Below, one piece after another: positions 33,542-42,264 of a stretch of DNA of 46,750 nt. Under the pieces are notes generated by a model, which ran no database searches, was not told the DNA's origin, and saw only the letters and a list, made by a program, of their open reading frames with translations. The position numbers and the translations under genes were made by a program. This stretch comes from Gemmatimonadaceae bacterium (lineage in GTDB: Bacteria; Gemmatimonadota; Gemmatimonadetes; Gemmatimonadales; Gemmatimonadaceae), in contig JACCRF010000073.1 in NCBI GenBank assembly GCA_013813715.1, forward strand, positions 1 through 46,750, read 5' to 3'. Within the stretch, counting starts at the first letter, position 1; each line of letters opens with the position of its first letter.

Positions 33542-34147
33542 TCAGGTTACGGCGGCGGGTACACGCGGCTCGCCGCCGAGTCGTATCCCGCCGCCAGGGA
33601 GATCCAGATGCTGCGGCAGATCGATCGTCTTCTTGCAGGGCGCCATCAACGGAATCGTCTTGCACTCGAGACTTATCGTCGACGTGAGCCTTCCCGCGTT
33701 GATCCGCGTGATCCACGCGTTCTTGATGATCAACTCGACACCGTCAAGCTTTAGCTCCGCCTTCACGTCGAAAGTCAGCGTCGGCCCGACTTGCACTCCG
33801 TTCGCCTGCAATTCGACTGATGGATGCAGTTCCCAGGTGATCGCGTGATCGAAGAGCTCCACGTTCCCTTCGACATCACGCTTATCCTCCCCTTTCTTTG
33901 CGACGTCGCGTAACTCCTTCCGCTGGCGCCACACTTCTCCCATCACGTCCGCGACAGGCTTGCGCAGTGACTCGGCGAGGAAGTCGAGCAGGCGCTCGCC
34001 GAGATTGTACTTGGCGAGGCCGGCGAAGTCTGCCGTTTCGCGCAACGAGCGCAACAGTTTGTCGCGATCGGCCTGGCTGGCTGGGAAACCGGAGGTTTCA
34101 GTCTCGAGGCCGCCAAGCGCCGAGATAGTGAGCGGGGCGTCAGGCAT
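33542..34147 (-). CDS. Conserved hypothetical protein, last gene of heme-oxidase operon
   Basis: The product is 201 aa from the ATG at 34147, which overlaps the PASTA gene stop by 8 bp. The N-terminal third is helical (DRDKLLRSLRETADFAGLAK, ERLLDFLAESLRKPVADVMG), and the rest is beta-rich (LQANGVQVGPTLTFDVKAEL, AWITRINAGRLTSTISLECK). No signal or membrane segment. The family is not recognised. Its tight coupling to the PASTA gene makes it part of the same eight-gene transcript. The gene converges with the LVIVD gene, leaving 8 bp. Confidence 0.7.
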   Translation of the reverse strand: MPDAPLTISALGGLETETSGFPASQADRDKLLRSLRETADFAGLAKYNLGERLLDFLAESLRKPVADVMGEVWRQRKELRDVAKKGEDKRDVEGNVELFDHAITWELHPSVELQANGVQVGPTLTFDVKAELKLDGVELIIKNAWITRINAGRLTSTISLECKTIPLMAPCKKTIDLPQHLDLPGGGIRLGGEPRVPAAVT

Positions 34148-36311
34148 CGGGCCATTCCTCTGATTTGACGATAGAACTACTGGGTAGTTCGAGGTTCCAC
34201 GGGCCGGCATCGCGACCAAAGTGAAGGGCAAAGGCCGCCCTTATCAGCGTATCCCGCTCTTCGGCGTGAAGAACCGGGGGGGCCGGCTCACGAGTAACGG
34301 GCTTGAGCACTACGGCCGAGGGCGGCGGCGTGGGGCCGCGAGTATGCCATTTTAGTACGGTTGCGCCGCCGACTCCCGCGACGACTACCAAGCCGAGCAT
34401 TGCCGCGGCGACCGGCGGGATAAAGGGAATCTCAACCACCACGTCAACAGTGCTGTCCGGCCGGCGCGGCCTTTGATGTTCCGGGTCCTGGCTGACCACC
34501 TCGTCGCGCAGGCGCAATTTTCTGACTTCAGAAGTCACGATCATGCGTAGGCTGTCGAGTTCTGCCACTACATCCGCGACTTGCCGGCGCTGGCCAATCA
34601 GGTTCGGCATCGGTGGCAAGCGTGGCGGCGCCCCGGCCACGAGTGACACGAGCGTGTTTGGCGCGGCGAAAGTACCAGCGGGCGGGGCCTGGGATTCCAC
34701 AATCGATGCCGACGTGAACGCATCGCCGCCGCCACCGAGGGAGAGTTGCGTGAAGCCGGAATTGGCGAGAATGCGGCGCGCGGAATCGAGCGTGAGGCTC
34801 ACAACCCCCGGAACCCGTGTCGTCGGTGCGGGTTGTGGCGACTCCGCCCCCAGGGCGACCGTGACCGCAGAATGCATCAATACTGTCTGGCCCGGCTCAG
34901 GCCTTTGAACAATTACTCGATCGACAGCATCCACCGCCGGCCGCAGAACTTCGCCGAGTACGAGGCTGTCGCGTCGCAGGGCGCTGTCGGCTGCAGCGAC
35001 TGATTTTCCGGCGAGGTCGGGCACCCTGACGCGCCGCACTTCCGGCGCCCTGTTTTCCACCAGATCGACCAGCGATCCGGAATCGACGGTCGTTCGCGGC
35101 GCGGGCCTCTGCGAAACGATTACTCCGTCGGCACCGGGGCGGACGACGCGGGTGAATCGTCCCACTCCCAGCCCATTGCTTTCGAGCCTCCGCCGTGCGG
35201 CCTCCCGCGTCAGGTCTATCACTGAGGGCACGGTTACCGGCGACGGCGGCGTCGTGATGGTGAGGTCGACCGCATCGCTACGGCGCGCGGCATCCCCTTC
35301 ACGCGGGGACTGCTGCACAACTCTGCCTTCGGCATCCCGCCGTGTGAGATACTGCACGCGTCCAGCCCGGAATCCCGCTCGCCTGAGCGAATCGGCGGCC
35401 TCGGCTAGAGCCAGTCCCACCACTCGTGGGACACGGAACGTGGGAGCGGGAGGAGGCAGACCCACAGAATACCAGACGTGCACGTCCGTGAGAGTCACCA
35501 CCTCAGTCCCTGCCGGCGGCTCCTGCCTGAAAACGCGTCCGGAATCCGCGTCATCCGAGTAGTCCCGCGCGACCCTGCCCAGGGCCAGACGATTTCTTCT
35601 GAGCGCGGCGGTTACCATCGGCGGGGAGTTCCCGCGGAGGTCCGGCACCAGAGTGCGATCCTGGATCACAGTCTCGGGAACGACGACAGGCTCTTTCGGA
35701 GGGTCTGGAGGAACGTAGATGGGACAGCCGCGGCTGTCGGTCGGTTGACGCGCCGACGGCTTGTTCTTGTTAATAATGCCCTCAATCACCCCGATGAAAA
35801 CATTCCGCACGGAACAAGGATTGTCGGGCTTGGGCTTTCGCGCCTCGGTCGCCACGAAAAGCGTTACCGCCTTCGTGGCATTCACGGGAGTGCCGGCCAG
35901 CGGGCGCTGGTTTACGACAAGGCCGGCGGTCATGCTCGAAGTAGACGAATCGCGCTGCACTATTCGCAATTCGGTGAAAGTCAACGCATCGATTGCGGCC
36001 CTGGTGGTCATCCCGATGACGTTAGGGATCACTCTAGGTCCATCTGACGTCCCCCCAACGTCGTCTCGGCCGGGCGGTACCTGCGGTTGCTTCGCCGGAG
36101 TGGGTGAGTCTCTCGTAATGACCGGGCGCGGCAACGGCCGCGGCGACGGCCGCACAGGCGTGGGCTGCCCCTCGCCAATCGCGGGCAGGGCCAGAATCCC
36201 GAGAATGGCTGGAATCGCGACGCGCCTCACCGCGGTCATCCGAGACCTGCCTGAAGGCACGAAGCCGCAGGCTTGGTTGGCGGGGTTCTCGAACGTTGCG
36301 GGGTTGGCCAT
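34140..36311 (-). CDS. Multi-PASTA-domain membrane protein
   Basis: The product is 723 aa from the ATG at 36311, which has AGGA 5 nt upstream; a start at 36239 would begin right at the signal/anchor (MTAVRRVAIPAILGILALPA). Seven PASTA-like units follow, with openings PNVIGMTTRAAIDAL, VPDLRGNSPPMVTAAL, VPRVVGLALAEAADSL, VPSVIDLTREAARRRL, VPDLAGKSVAAADSAL, VPGVVSLTLDSARRIL and MPNLIGQRRQVADVVA, separated by Pro-rich linkers. A membrane helix (PPVAAAMLGLVVVAGVGGAT) near the C-terminus leaves a cytoplasmic tail. PASTA domains bind peptidoglycan fragments in kinases and penicillin-binding proteins, but here no kinase or transpeptidase is attached. It lies between the DyP gene and the last gene of the cluster. 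Confidence 0.87.
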   Translation of the reverse strand: MANPATFENPANQACGFVPSGRSRMTAVRRVAIPAILGILALPAIGEGQPTPVRPSPRPLPRPVITRDSPTPAKQPQVPPGRDDVGGTSDGPRVIPNVIGMTTRAAIDALTFTELRIVQRDSSTSSMTAGLVVNQRPLAGTPVNATKAVTLFVATEARKPKPDNPCSVRNVFIGVIEGIINKNKPSARQPTDSRGCPIYVPPDPPKEPVVVPETVIQDRTLVPDLRGNSPPMVTAALRRNRLALGRVARDYSDDADSGRVFRQEPPAGTEVVTLTDVHVWYSVGLPPPAPTFRVPRVVGLALAEAADSLRRAGFRAGRVQYLTRRDAEGRVVQQSPREGDAARRSDAVDLTITTPPSPVTVPSVIDLTREAARRRLESNGLGVGRFTRVVRPGADGVIVSQRPAPRTTVDSGSLVDLVENRAPEVRRVRVPDLAGKSVAAADSALRRDSLVLGEVLRPAVDAVDRVIVQRPEPGQTVLMHSAVTVALGAESPQPAPTTRVPGVVSLTLDSARRILANSGFTQLSLGGGGDAFTSASIVESQAPPAGTFAAPNTLVSLVAGAPPRLPPMPNLIGQRRQVADVVAELDSLRMIVTSEVRKLRLRDEVVSQDPEHQRPRRPDSTVDVVVEIPFIPPVAAAMLGLVVVAGVGGATVLKWHTRGPTPPPSAVVLKPVTREPAPPVLHAEERDTLIRAAFALHFGRDAGPWNLELPSSSIVKSEEWPDA

Positions 36312-36318
36312 GGCAGTC

Positions 36319-37812
36319 CTAGCCTCCACCCCCGAAGTATCGCACCGCGCGCAAACTTGGCAAGAAGAAATACGCGCCGCCTCGCACGGTCACGAACTGG
36401 GGCAATCCCGAAACTCGGCGCCGAAGTCCGTTCTCCACCGGCGCCATGAAGTCAGCCGTCACCGGGTACCCAGGCAGTGGCTCGCGATTGCCAAGCAGCG
36501 GATCACTCTCTCCCGTCAGGCCGGAGAACTTTGTGCTCATCATCCACGCGTTCTGGAGAAACTCGAACTGCCGGGCGATGTTCGCGTTGAGGCAGATGAA
36601 ATGAAGACCTAGCTCCGGATCGTTGGGGGATGCTCTGCGCTGCGCGTCGGCAGGCGACAGTCCGCCACCGTACTCCCGGCCGCGGCGCACGATGCGATGA
36701 AATCGAACCGAAGACATCAGATCGTCTCGAAAGGCGTTCGACCCGAACCCCAACGCCGCGACGAGGCGTCCGAGGCCCGTCTGCCTCCCATGAAAATCGG
36801 TGTTGCGCGGATTGGCGCGTCGTACGTGCGCGCCGAACGGGCAGCGGACACCGGTTGCGTCCTGATCGAACGTGAATTGATCCCGGCGAATCTGACCCGG
36901 ATCCGGTCCAATACCCGGAATGGCCTGCTGTTGAATCGGCACCAGCGGATCCCCCGCTTTCGTGCGGCCGACGAAGGCAGAGGCGAGCTTGTCGGCCTCC
37001 GCTACATCTCCACCGACCTGATCGTAGATGAACTGCCAGAAGCTCCGAACGTCCTGGCGGAGGTCGCGCATCACCAGGTACGTTCCGTTCCGGCCGACAT
37101 CCTTTTTCCCGGGCGCATCTTCTGCGGAGAGTAGCCCGGCGCTCGAGGAATCGACGTCGACCAACGGGCGGTCGGTGTATTTGTCGTACTCGTTGCGATA
37201 CCCAAGCAGAACCTCGCCCAATGCAACCACGTTGCTGTATTCGTTCATTGCGCCGGTTACGTCACGACGCTGCTCCCAATCGATTCGCGGCTGGCTTATG
37301 CCGTCGACAAATCCGAAAGGTTCAATCCCGTCAAGATCTGCCGTGCCAAGCCAGCGCAGCTCCTCGAACGCGTCACTCCACACGTCTCCGGCAACGCTCT
37401 GCACCAGGGCGTCGAGGCCCCCTTGCTCGGCGAAGAACATGACCACGAGGTGCGGCATGCCGGTGGAATGGCCCCATTCCCATCGCGAAGGCGCATTGCA
37501 TCCCACATCACCCAGCCGACGCGAACGGCTCGCTTCCGTCATCCCCGCGAGAAATTCGGCAGAGAAGCCCGCGAGGACGGATGGAGCCACGCCGAGAGCG
37601 TCGAGGCCGGCCGCGGTGAAGGCGACCTGCATCGCGGTCGAGGGCGGCGGATCCATTGCGACGGCGCTCGTGACTGTTGCCTTCCGCAACCACGACCGCC
37701 CCGCCGCAGGATTCTTCACGCGCAGGAGAACATACGAGGCCGCCTTCATCTTTCCGTAGCCGAAGCGCACCAGGCCCTGGACGTCGCCATAGTCGAGCTC
37801 GCTCCGGGTCAT
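36319..37812 (-). CDS. DyP-type heme peroxidase
   Basis: The product is 497 aa. The DyP hallmark GXXDG is GFVDG at 167-171 (Asp170 acid-base) in IEPFGFVDGISQPRID. The proximal heme His329 is in CPFGAHVRRANPRNTDF, and FICLNANIARQFEFLQNAWM is typical of the C-terminal half. Long DyP members like this belong to the larger C/D classes. No signal peptide, so cytoplasmic or carried by the neighbouring membrane protein. The ATG at 37812 overlaps the stop of the upstream duplicated-domain gene (ATGA); a longer frame upstream is that gene read out of phase. It would use H2O2 or organic hydroperoxides to oxidise substrates, which fits the heme-oxidase operon. Confidence 0.93.
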   Translation of the reverse strand: MTRSELDYGDVQGLVRFGYGKMKAASYVLLRVKNPAAGRSWLRKATVTSAVAMDPPPSTAMQVAFTAAGLDALGVAPSVLAGFSAEFLAGMTEASRSRRLGDVGCNAPSRWEWGHSTGMPHLVVMFFAEQGGLDALVQSVAGDVWSDAFEELRWLGTADLDGIEPFGFVDGISQPRIDWEQRRDVTGAMNEYSNVVALGEVLLGYRNEYDKYTDRPLVDVDSSSAGLLSAEDAPGKKDVGRNGTYLVMRDLRQDVRSFWQFIYDQVGGDVAEADKLASAFVGRTKAGDPLVPIQQQAIPGIGPDPGQIRRDQFTFDQDATGVRCPFGAHVRRANPRNTDFHGRQTGLGRLVAALGFGSNAFRDDLMSSVRFHRIVRRGREYGGGLSPADAQRRASPNDPELGLHFICLNANIARQFEFLQNAWMMSTKFSGLTGESDPLLGNREPLPGYPVTADFMAPVENGLRRRVSGLPQFVTVRGGAYFFLPSLRAVRYFGGGG

Positions 37813-39113
37813 AGGAGAGCGATCCATTCGCGGGTCTCCTGTTCGCCCATGGACGACGATTCCAACCCCTGCCGGATGCGCCCATTCCTCTCCAGGTCGA
37901 TTGCGGTGAGGCCCGGATAGGCCTTGTACCAGACTTGCGTTGGCAAAGTGTGGCGGCGCAGGAACTCCTTGTACTTCTGTTCGTCCGCACATCCATCGCG
38001 AACCAGCCAATTGGTTCGCGGATACCCGATGCCGTTGCTGAAAACGGCGTTGAGACCGAATCCCGTCTTATTGATGAAGTCGTCCATGTAGCTGTCGACG
38101 GTGCCGTCATAGTTGCTGAAAAACACCATCCGCTTCCTGCGGTCGAGGAAGACCCACCGCGCGAAATGAATCGTGCGTATGCGGCCCAGTCGGCCGGGCC
38201 TGACAATGTGCCGCGCGGCGTAGTCAACGGTGCCAAGCACACCGATCACCGTTAACAGGCGTACTACTCCGGGCTTCAAGCTTCCCATCGCAGTGAACTG
38301 GTTGGTGACGTCGTGATCCTCCAGGCGCGCCAATCCGTCGGAGTGGGCCGGGTTTACCCGCCATGTTAACTCGGGGTCAGTCTTCTCGAGTTGCCGAAGC
38401 CGGACGAGAACGATCGGCGCGATAACGATGAGCAGTGGCAACGCCAGCAGCAGCAGCAGTGGAACGCCGACCAGGTGCAGCACGTTCCTGATCCGCCACG
38501 CCGGCGGGGTTGAGTCGTCGCCAGACAGCGTGATGCGCCCGGCGGATTTTTCTGCATTGATGAAACGCCGCAACTTCGAGTGGATTTCTCGCGGCGACAT
38601 GCCCCTGAGCGTGCTCGAACTTCCGTCGACAAAACTTTCGAGCGCGATCCTCAACGCCGCCTCTTCGCGAACGCGACGCACCGTCCGTCCAGGCCAATTC
38701 ACATACGCCGCAACGGGGGGCGTACCATGTTGTCTCAGCCACCCGGCCAGATCGGTGTCGGCCGTGAAGTCCGCGCAACACGAGAAAATCGAGCGCAGAC
38801 CATTCGCCGCGAGGGTCACCAACTCTTCGAGGAAGGCATCTGCGTCGCCATCGATATCGCCGATGAAGGCGAGGTAGAGCGGATAAATGGGAACAGGTTC
38901 GCCATTATGGAGGCCAACGTCGTCGAGCGTCTGGTCGTCGAGGATGACGAATCGGGCGAAATGCAGCCCGTCGAATTTCCCGAACGGAATCAGCCCGTTG
39001 TCGGCCCTCACGCGTCCCGGGGCGTCGTTCATGGACGCGAGCAGATGACGAAGCTCGCCCTCGCGCTGTGGATTCACCGGCGCAAGGATCATGAAGTTCG
39101 ACTGCGGCGTCAT
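37809..39113 (-). CDS. Membrane protein with internally duplicated domain, heme-oxidase operon
   Basis: The product is 434 aa and I do not recognise the family. The two halves are clearly a tandem duplication. First half: LHFARFVILD, then LAFIGDIDGDADAFLEELV, GLRSIFSCCADF, WLRQHGTPPVAAYVNWPG. Second half: IHFARWVFLD, then MVFFSNYDGTVDSYMDDFI, GLNAVFSNGIGY, FLRRHTLPTQVWYKAYPG. Each looks like a ferredoxin-like alpha/beta unit. Between them lies a membrane helix (NVLHLVGVPLLLLLALPLLI). A 6-bp gap follows the catalase-like gene, and the stop overlaps the DyP start, placing it firmly in the operon. It may be the membrane anchor or partner of the heme enzymes; that is inference. Confidence 0.8.
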   Translation of the reverse strand: MTPQSNFMILAPVNPQREGELRHLLASMNDAPGRVRADNGLIPFGKFDGLHFARFVILDDQTLDDVGLHNGEPVPIYPLYLAFIGDIDGDADAFLEELVTLAANGLRSIFSCCADFTADTDLAGWLRQHGTPPVAAYVNWPGRTVRRVREEAALRIALESFVDGSSSTLRGMSPREIHSKLRRFINAEKSAGRITLSGDDSTPPAWRIRNVLHLVGVPLLLLLALPLLIVIAPIVLVRLRQLEKTDPELTWRVNPAHSDGLARLEDHDVTNQFTAMGSLKPGVVRLLTVIGVLGTVDYAARHIVRPGRLGRIRTIHFARWVFLDRRKRMVFFSNYDGTVDSYMDDFINKTGFGLNAVFSNGIGYPRTNWLVRDGCADEQKYKEFLRRHTLPTQVWYKAYPGLTAIDLERNGRIRQGLESSSMGEQETREWIALL

Positions 39114-39119
39114 GACACG

Positions 39120-40346
39120 CTACTCGAAGACCTCGTCTCCCGTCGGCTCGTAGTGAGGCACCGCGTTCATGGTGTGTCTCAGTTTCGAGAGCTCCAGGTA
39201 CATCCGACGTCGAGCGCGGCTTTGATTTCCCAGCGGGCGATGCTCGGGAATGCAGTGCCACGGGTTGTACGAGAGCCGTTTGGCAAACTCCATCTGCGCC
39301 GGAGTGTTGAAAGTCTGGCGCGGCAGCCGCAGAGTCGCCACAGAGATACGAGGCGAGAGCTTTTCGGGCCACAGCACGCCGTTGTTCTCGATCGGCATGA
39401 GGTGCGGATCGGTTTGAAGCTGCAGGCGGACATCGAGCTCGACATCTCCTTCGGCAAGCGACTTGACCATCGCGTCCCGCAGATAGTCGTCGGGTGGGCG
39501 GAAGGGAAGCCGCGGAATCGGAGTCCGTTTCATGGATTTCGGCCACACCGAGTACTGCATCGCCCGGCCTTCTCCAAGCAGGTACGGCACGCAGCTGAAG
39601 TACGGCGCTTCGAACGGACTGCTCTGTGTCTTGATCCAGAGACCCTGCATGATGAGGTCAAGAATGTGCGAGCGATGGAAGTTGACGAAGTAGAAAATCT
39701 GCGCGTTCTTAAGGCTTTCGATCTGCAACTGCGCGTTCGCCCTCGTATCCGGCGTCACGAAGGTCGGCGGAGACACGCCGAACATGTCCTGAGTGAACTT
39801 TTCCTCGTCCATCAACTTCGGACCGGGCACGCCCATCAGCTTGATGCTGATGCTCATGAATCCTACATCTTCGATGTCGGGCGTTACGTATGGGCCGGGT
39901 CCGGAAAAACGCACCCACGCACGGTAGGTGCGCGGCTCCGCGAAAATCCCATGCCGCAGCTCGGCCGGGAGGCCATCGTGCACGATGAACTCTCCGCGCA
40001 CGATGCCGTGCGTTTTCGTGTTCCCACCTCGCTCAAATCCCCCCGGCTTCCAGAGCAGTCGCATCTGCTTGTCGAAGCTCGAGATGATCGAGTCGAGATG
40101 GGCCTCTTCATCCGGTATCGGCCTCTCCTCGGCGATCCTCAATCCCTCATTCGGGCGTTTCCTGTTGATCAATGCCGTCGTCCACCTTGCAATCGGATCG
40201 CGAAGAACGGCATCGAACGCAGGGCGCACGAACGGATCGAATCGACTTTCGACATGCACAAGGAAGGTCGATGCATCGCTAACCCAGTTCAAAAAAGCCG
40301 AGCCGGTGTTAGCCCGTGGCCCTGGCCGACTCGAGTTCGAGTTCAT
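39120..40346 (-). CDS. Catalase-related heme protein, allene-oxide-synthase-like distal site
   Basis: The product is 408 aa, against about 480-500 for monofunctional catalases. NTKTHGIVRGEFIVHD carries the likely distal Thr112-His113 pair. RTYRAWVRFSGPGPYVTPDI and SISIKLMGVPGPKLMDEEKF are core catalase-fold blocks. RARRRMYLELSKLRH near the C-terminus gives RxxxY with Arg379 and the proximal Tyr383. Catalases have Val before the distal His; coral allene oxide synthase has Thr there, which suppresses catalase activity. So this protein more likely acts on a fatty-acid hydroperoxide than on H2O2. The ATG at 40346 has AGGAG 4 nt upstream. The operon position (with an alpha-DOX-like protein and a P450) supports this. 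Confidence 0.85.
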   Translation of the reverse strand: MNSNSSRPGPRANTGSAFLNWVSDASTFLVHVESRFDPFVRPAFDAVLRDPIARWTTALINRKRPNEGLRIAEERPIPDEEAHLDSIISSFDKQMRLLWKPGGFERGGNTKTHGIVRGEFIVHDGLPAELRHGIFAEPRTYRAWVRFSGPGPYVTPDIEDVGFMSISIKLMGVPGPKLMDEEKFTQDMFGVSPPTFVTPDTRANAQLQIESLKNAQIFYFVNFHRSHILDLIMQGLWIKTQSSPFEAPYFSCVPYLLGEGRAMQYSVWPKSMKRTPIPRLPFRPPDDYLRDAMVKSLAEGDVELDVRLQLQTDPHLMPIENNGVLWPEKLSPRISVATLRLPRQTFNTPAQMEFAKRLSYNPWHCIPEHRPLGNQSRARRRMYLELSKLRHTMNAVPHYEPTGDEVFE

Positions 40347-40375
40347 GTCACTCCTGATGGGCACCGGACGCCGGC

Positions 40376-40831
40376 TCAGACCTTCAAGGCGAAGTCAGCG
40401 ACACGCTTCTTTCCCCACCACACCTTGCCGAGGTACACGCCAGGCGACACTTCGCGAATCTCATCCCGGATCTTCTGCGCGACGAAGGAAGTCGTCGAAT
40501 AGTCGATCACGATTACTGTCCGGCCATCGAGCCAGCTTTCCCCCATGTACACCATGGCGCGGATTCCGAGGATCGAGAACGGACTGAGTTTGTTGCGCAG
40601 ATCCTGCGTCGCTGGATTGAACACCTTCCCCTTCCAGAAGAGCAGCCGCACCAACAGCCTCACGAACGAGGCGACGAACGTGCCGGGCATGAAGATCGCC
40701 GTGCCCTGCGTGTCTCCCACCGGAACGGGGCCCGGCGGCGCAGCCGTGAAAATCTCGTCGAGCTCCCGCTGTGACATGTGGATGAAAGCACGCGGGTCAG
40801 TGTTGGGCGCCGTAATCGCAGTCGTTGTCAT
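40376..40831 (-). CDS. Small conserved protein of heme-oxidase operon
   Basis: The product is 151 aa and I do not recognise it. There is no signal peptide. After PRAFIHMSQRELDEIFTAAP comes GDTQGTAIFMPGTFVASFVR, then FNPATQDLRNKLSPFSILGI, VIVIDYSTTSFVAQKIRDEI and VYLGKVWWGKKRVADFALKV. The layout suggests a small beta-barrel lipid-binding type fold, which is a guess from pattern only. It lies 29 bp upstream of the catalase-like gene and 40 bp downstream of the P450 gene, so it is an integral member of the operon. A carrier or accessory role for the lipid substrate is possible. Confidence 0.72.
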   Translation of the reverse strand: MTTTAITAPNTDPRAFIHMSQRELDEIFTAAPPGPVPVGDTQGTAIFMPGTFVASFVRLLVRLLFWKGKVFNPATQDLRNKLSPFSILGIRAMVYMGESWLDGRTVIVIDYSTTSFVAQKIRDEIREVSPGVYLGKVWWGKKRVADFALKV

Positions 40832-40870
40832 GTTGCATCCTCGCGTCGTCTGAATTTGTTCTGCGGTGCG

Positions 40871-42190
40871 TCACGCGGGCCGAAACGCCACTCCCCGCCG
40901 CGGAAATTCCAGCGGCAAATCGTCAGTTTTGAGCGTCACTCCGTCCAACGTCAGCCGCTGGCGTCCGATCATTACCGCCAGTGCGGCCTTGCTCACGTGC
41001 AGGATGATGCTGCGCCCGGGGCACCCCCGCGCGCCACCCAGGAATGGATCGAATCCCGATGTAACTCTGCCGCTCTCGAGCCACCGCTCTGGACGAAAAC
41101 GACGTACCTCGGTTGCATCGCTCTCGGCGACGAGCGGAAAGCTGTGAAGCACCTCCATCCCGGGCGGAATCACCACACCGGCCACTGAAGCTCCGGCAGG
41201 CGCGCAGTGAAACGTCTTCGTCACCGGCGGGAATAGATGTGCGCCCTCGATCAGGCACGCCTCAACCAGAGCGAGATCCCGAATCGTCGCGGGTTCCTCG
41301 AGTGCGCCCGTGCCCTCGAGCTCAGTCTCGACTCTCCGCCGCACGTCGGCGTCGGAGAGAATAAGGGTGAGCGCGCGAGCCACCAGGTCGGTGCCCGACC
41401 CAGTGAAGGTGAACATCCAATGCGGCAACTGCTCGAGCAGCAGTGTCTCATCGCCCGCCGGGCGCGCAGTCGCCGAGCGGTGCGCCACACCGAGGAGGCT
41501 GGCTGTGCGCACGGCGGCCGGATCGCGCCACAGATCGCGCAACGCAGCATAGAATCGCTCACGACGGCGCCTGCCCGAAAAGCCCATGATCCTGCGCTTG
41601 ACGGGATTCTGAACCAGCCCGACCAGGGTCTGTACATCGTCCGCCAGCCACGCAGGCGCCTTCCCGCCAAAGACGATGCCCAACATCGATCGCGACATCG
41701 CAGCGCGTATCCCATTGATGTCGCGAATCGGCGTTTCGAACGCAGCTAGAACGTGACCCAGGAAAACGCGCTCGTGCTCATGCGGCCGCCCTGGCTCCAG
41801 CACTCCTTCGTTGAACGCCCGCAACCGTTCCCATTCCGCGCCATCGCTGATCGTCAGTGCATGGGGAGCGAGAAAACTCATGCCCTTCCGCTTCGCCTCG
41901 CCCATCGTGATCCCGCCGGGTGATGGACGGGCATCGAGAATTGCTTTCGAGAGCTCGCTTCCGCCGACCAGAAGGATTCGCTTGACGCCAAAGTTAAGAA
42001 CGAGATTCGCGCTTCCGCGGCGGGCGGCAGCGTGACGGGCCCATTTGCGAAATACGGTCCGGACGCTGAACGTCCGAGGATGCCGGATGACTTCGCCGGC
42101 GATTCCGCCTGCGAGCCTCATCAGATCGAGCAGCGTCGTCGTGGGCGGCAAACTCGCGGCGCTGTTCACCATCGCGTTCGGCTTGCCGAT
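40871..42190 (-). CDS. Cytochrome P450 with atypical K-helix
   Basis: The product is 439 aa from the ATG at 42190; starts at 42172 and 42244 are possible, as none has a convincing ribosome site. The heme-ligand loop is FLGGARGCPGRSI with Cys390. The I-helix reads WMFTFTGSGTDLVARAL, keeping an acid/alcohol-like Thr-Asp pair. The K-helix motif ExxR, nearly universal in P450s, is here EGAH (Glu315, His318), while the following FRPERWL keeps its Arg. The stop of the heme peroxidase gene lies upstream, so the two are one transcript. Fungal Ppo/LDS enzymes fuse an alpha-DOX-like peroxidase domain to a P450; here the same pair is encoded as adjacent genes. Confidence 0.9.
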   Translation of the reverse strand: MGKPNAMVNSAASLPPTTTLLDLMRLAGGIAGEVIRHPRTFSVRTVFRKWARHAAARRGSANLVLNFGVKRILLVGGSELSKAILDARPSPGGITMGEAKRKGMSFLAPHALTISDGAEWERLRAFNEGVLEPGRPHEHERVFLGHVLAAFETPIRDINGIRAAMSRSMLGIVFGGKAPAWLADDVQTLVGLVQNPVKRRIMGFSGRRRRERFYAALRDLWRDPAAVRTASLLGVAHRSATARPAGDETLLLEQLPHWMFTFTGSGTDLVARALTLILSDADVRRRVETELEGTGALEEPATIRDLALVEACLIEGAHLFPPVTKTFHCAPAGASVAGVVIPPGMEVLHSFPLVAESDATEVRRFRPERWLESGRVTSGFDPFLGGARGCPGRSIILHVSKAALAVMIGRQRLTLDGVTLKTDDLPLEFPRRGVAFRPA

Positions 42191-42264
42191 CATATGCCTC
42201 ACAGCACTGGTTTTTCCGGCCGGCCGGCTCAGCCGGATCTTCATCAGGGCGCTCGCCCTTCGGA

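Noticed and set aside
39120-40346. Plain catalase (katA/katE) assignment
   Set aside because: The protein is about 90 residues short, has Thr before the distal His, and lies beside a P450 and an alpha-DOX-like peroxidase; the catalase name would overstate the evidence.
38580-40502. Plus-strand open frame of about 640 codons opposite the catalase-like gene
   Set aside because: The minus-strand product has clear catalase-fold motifs and good ribosome sites; the plus frame shows low-complexity, basic sequence only.
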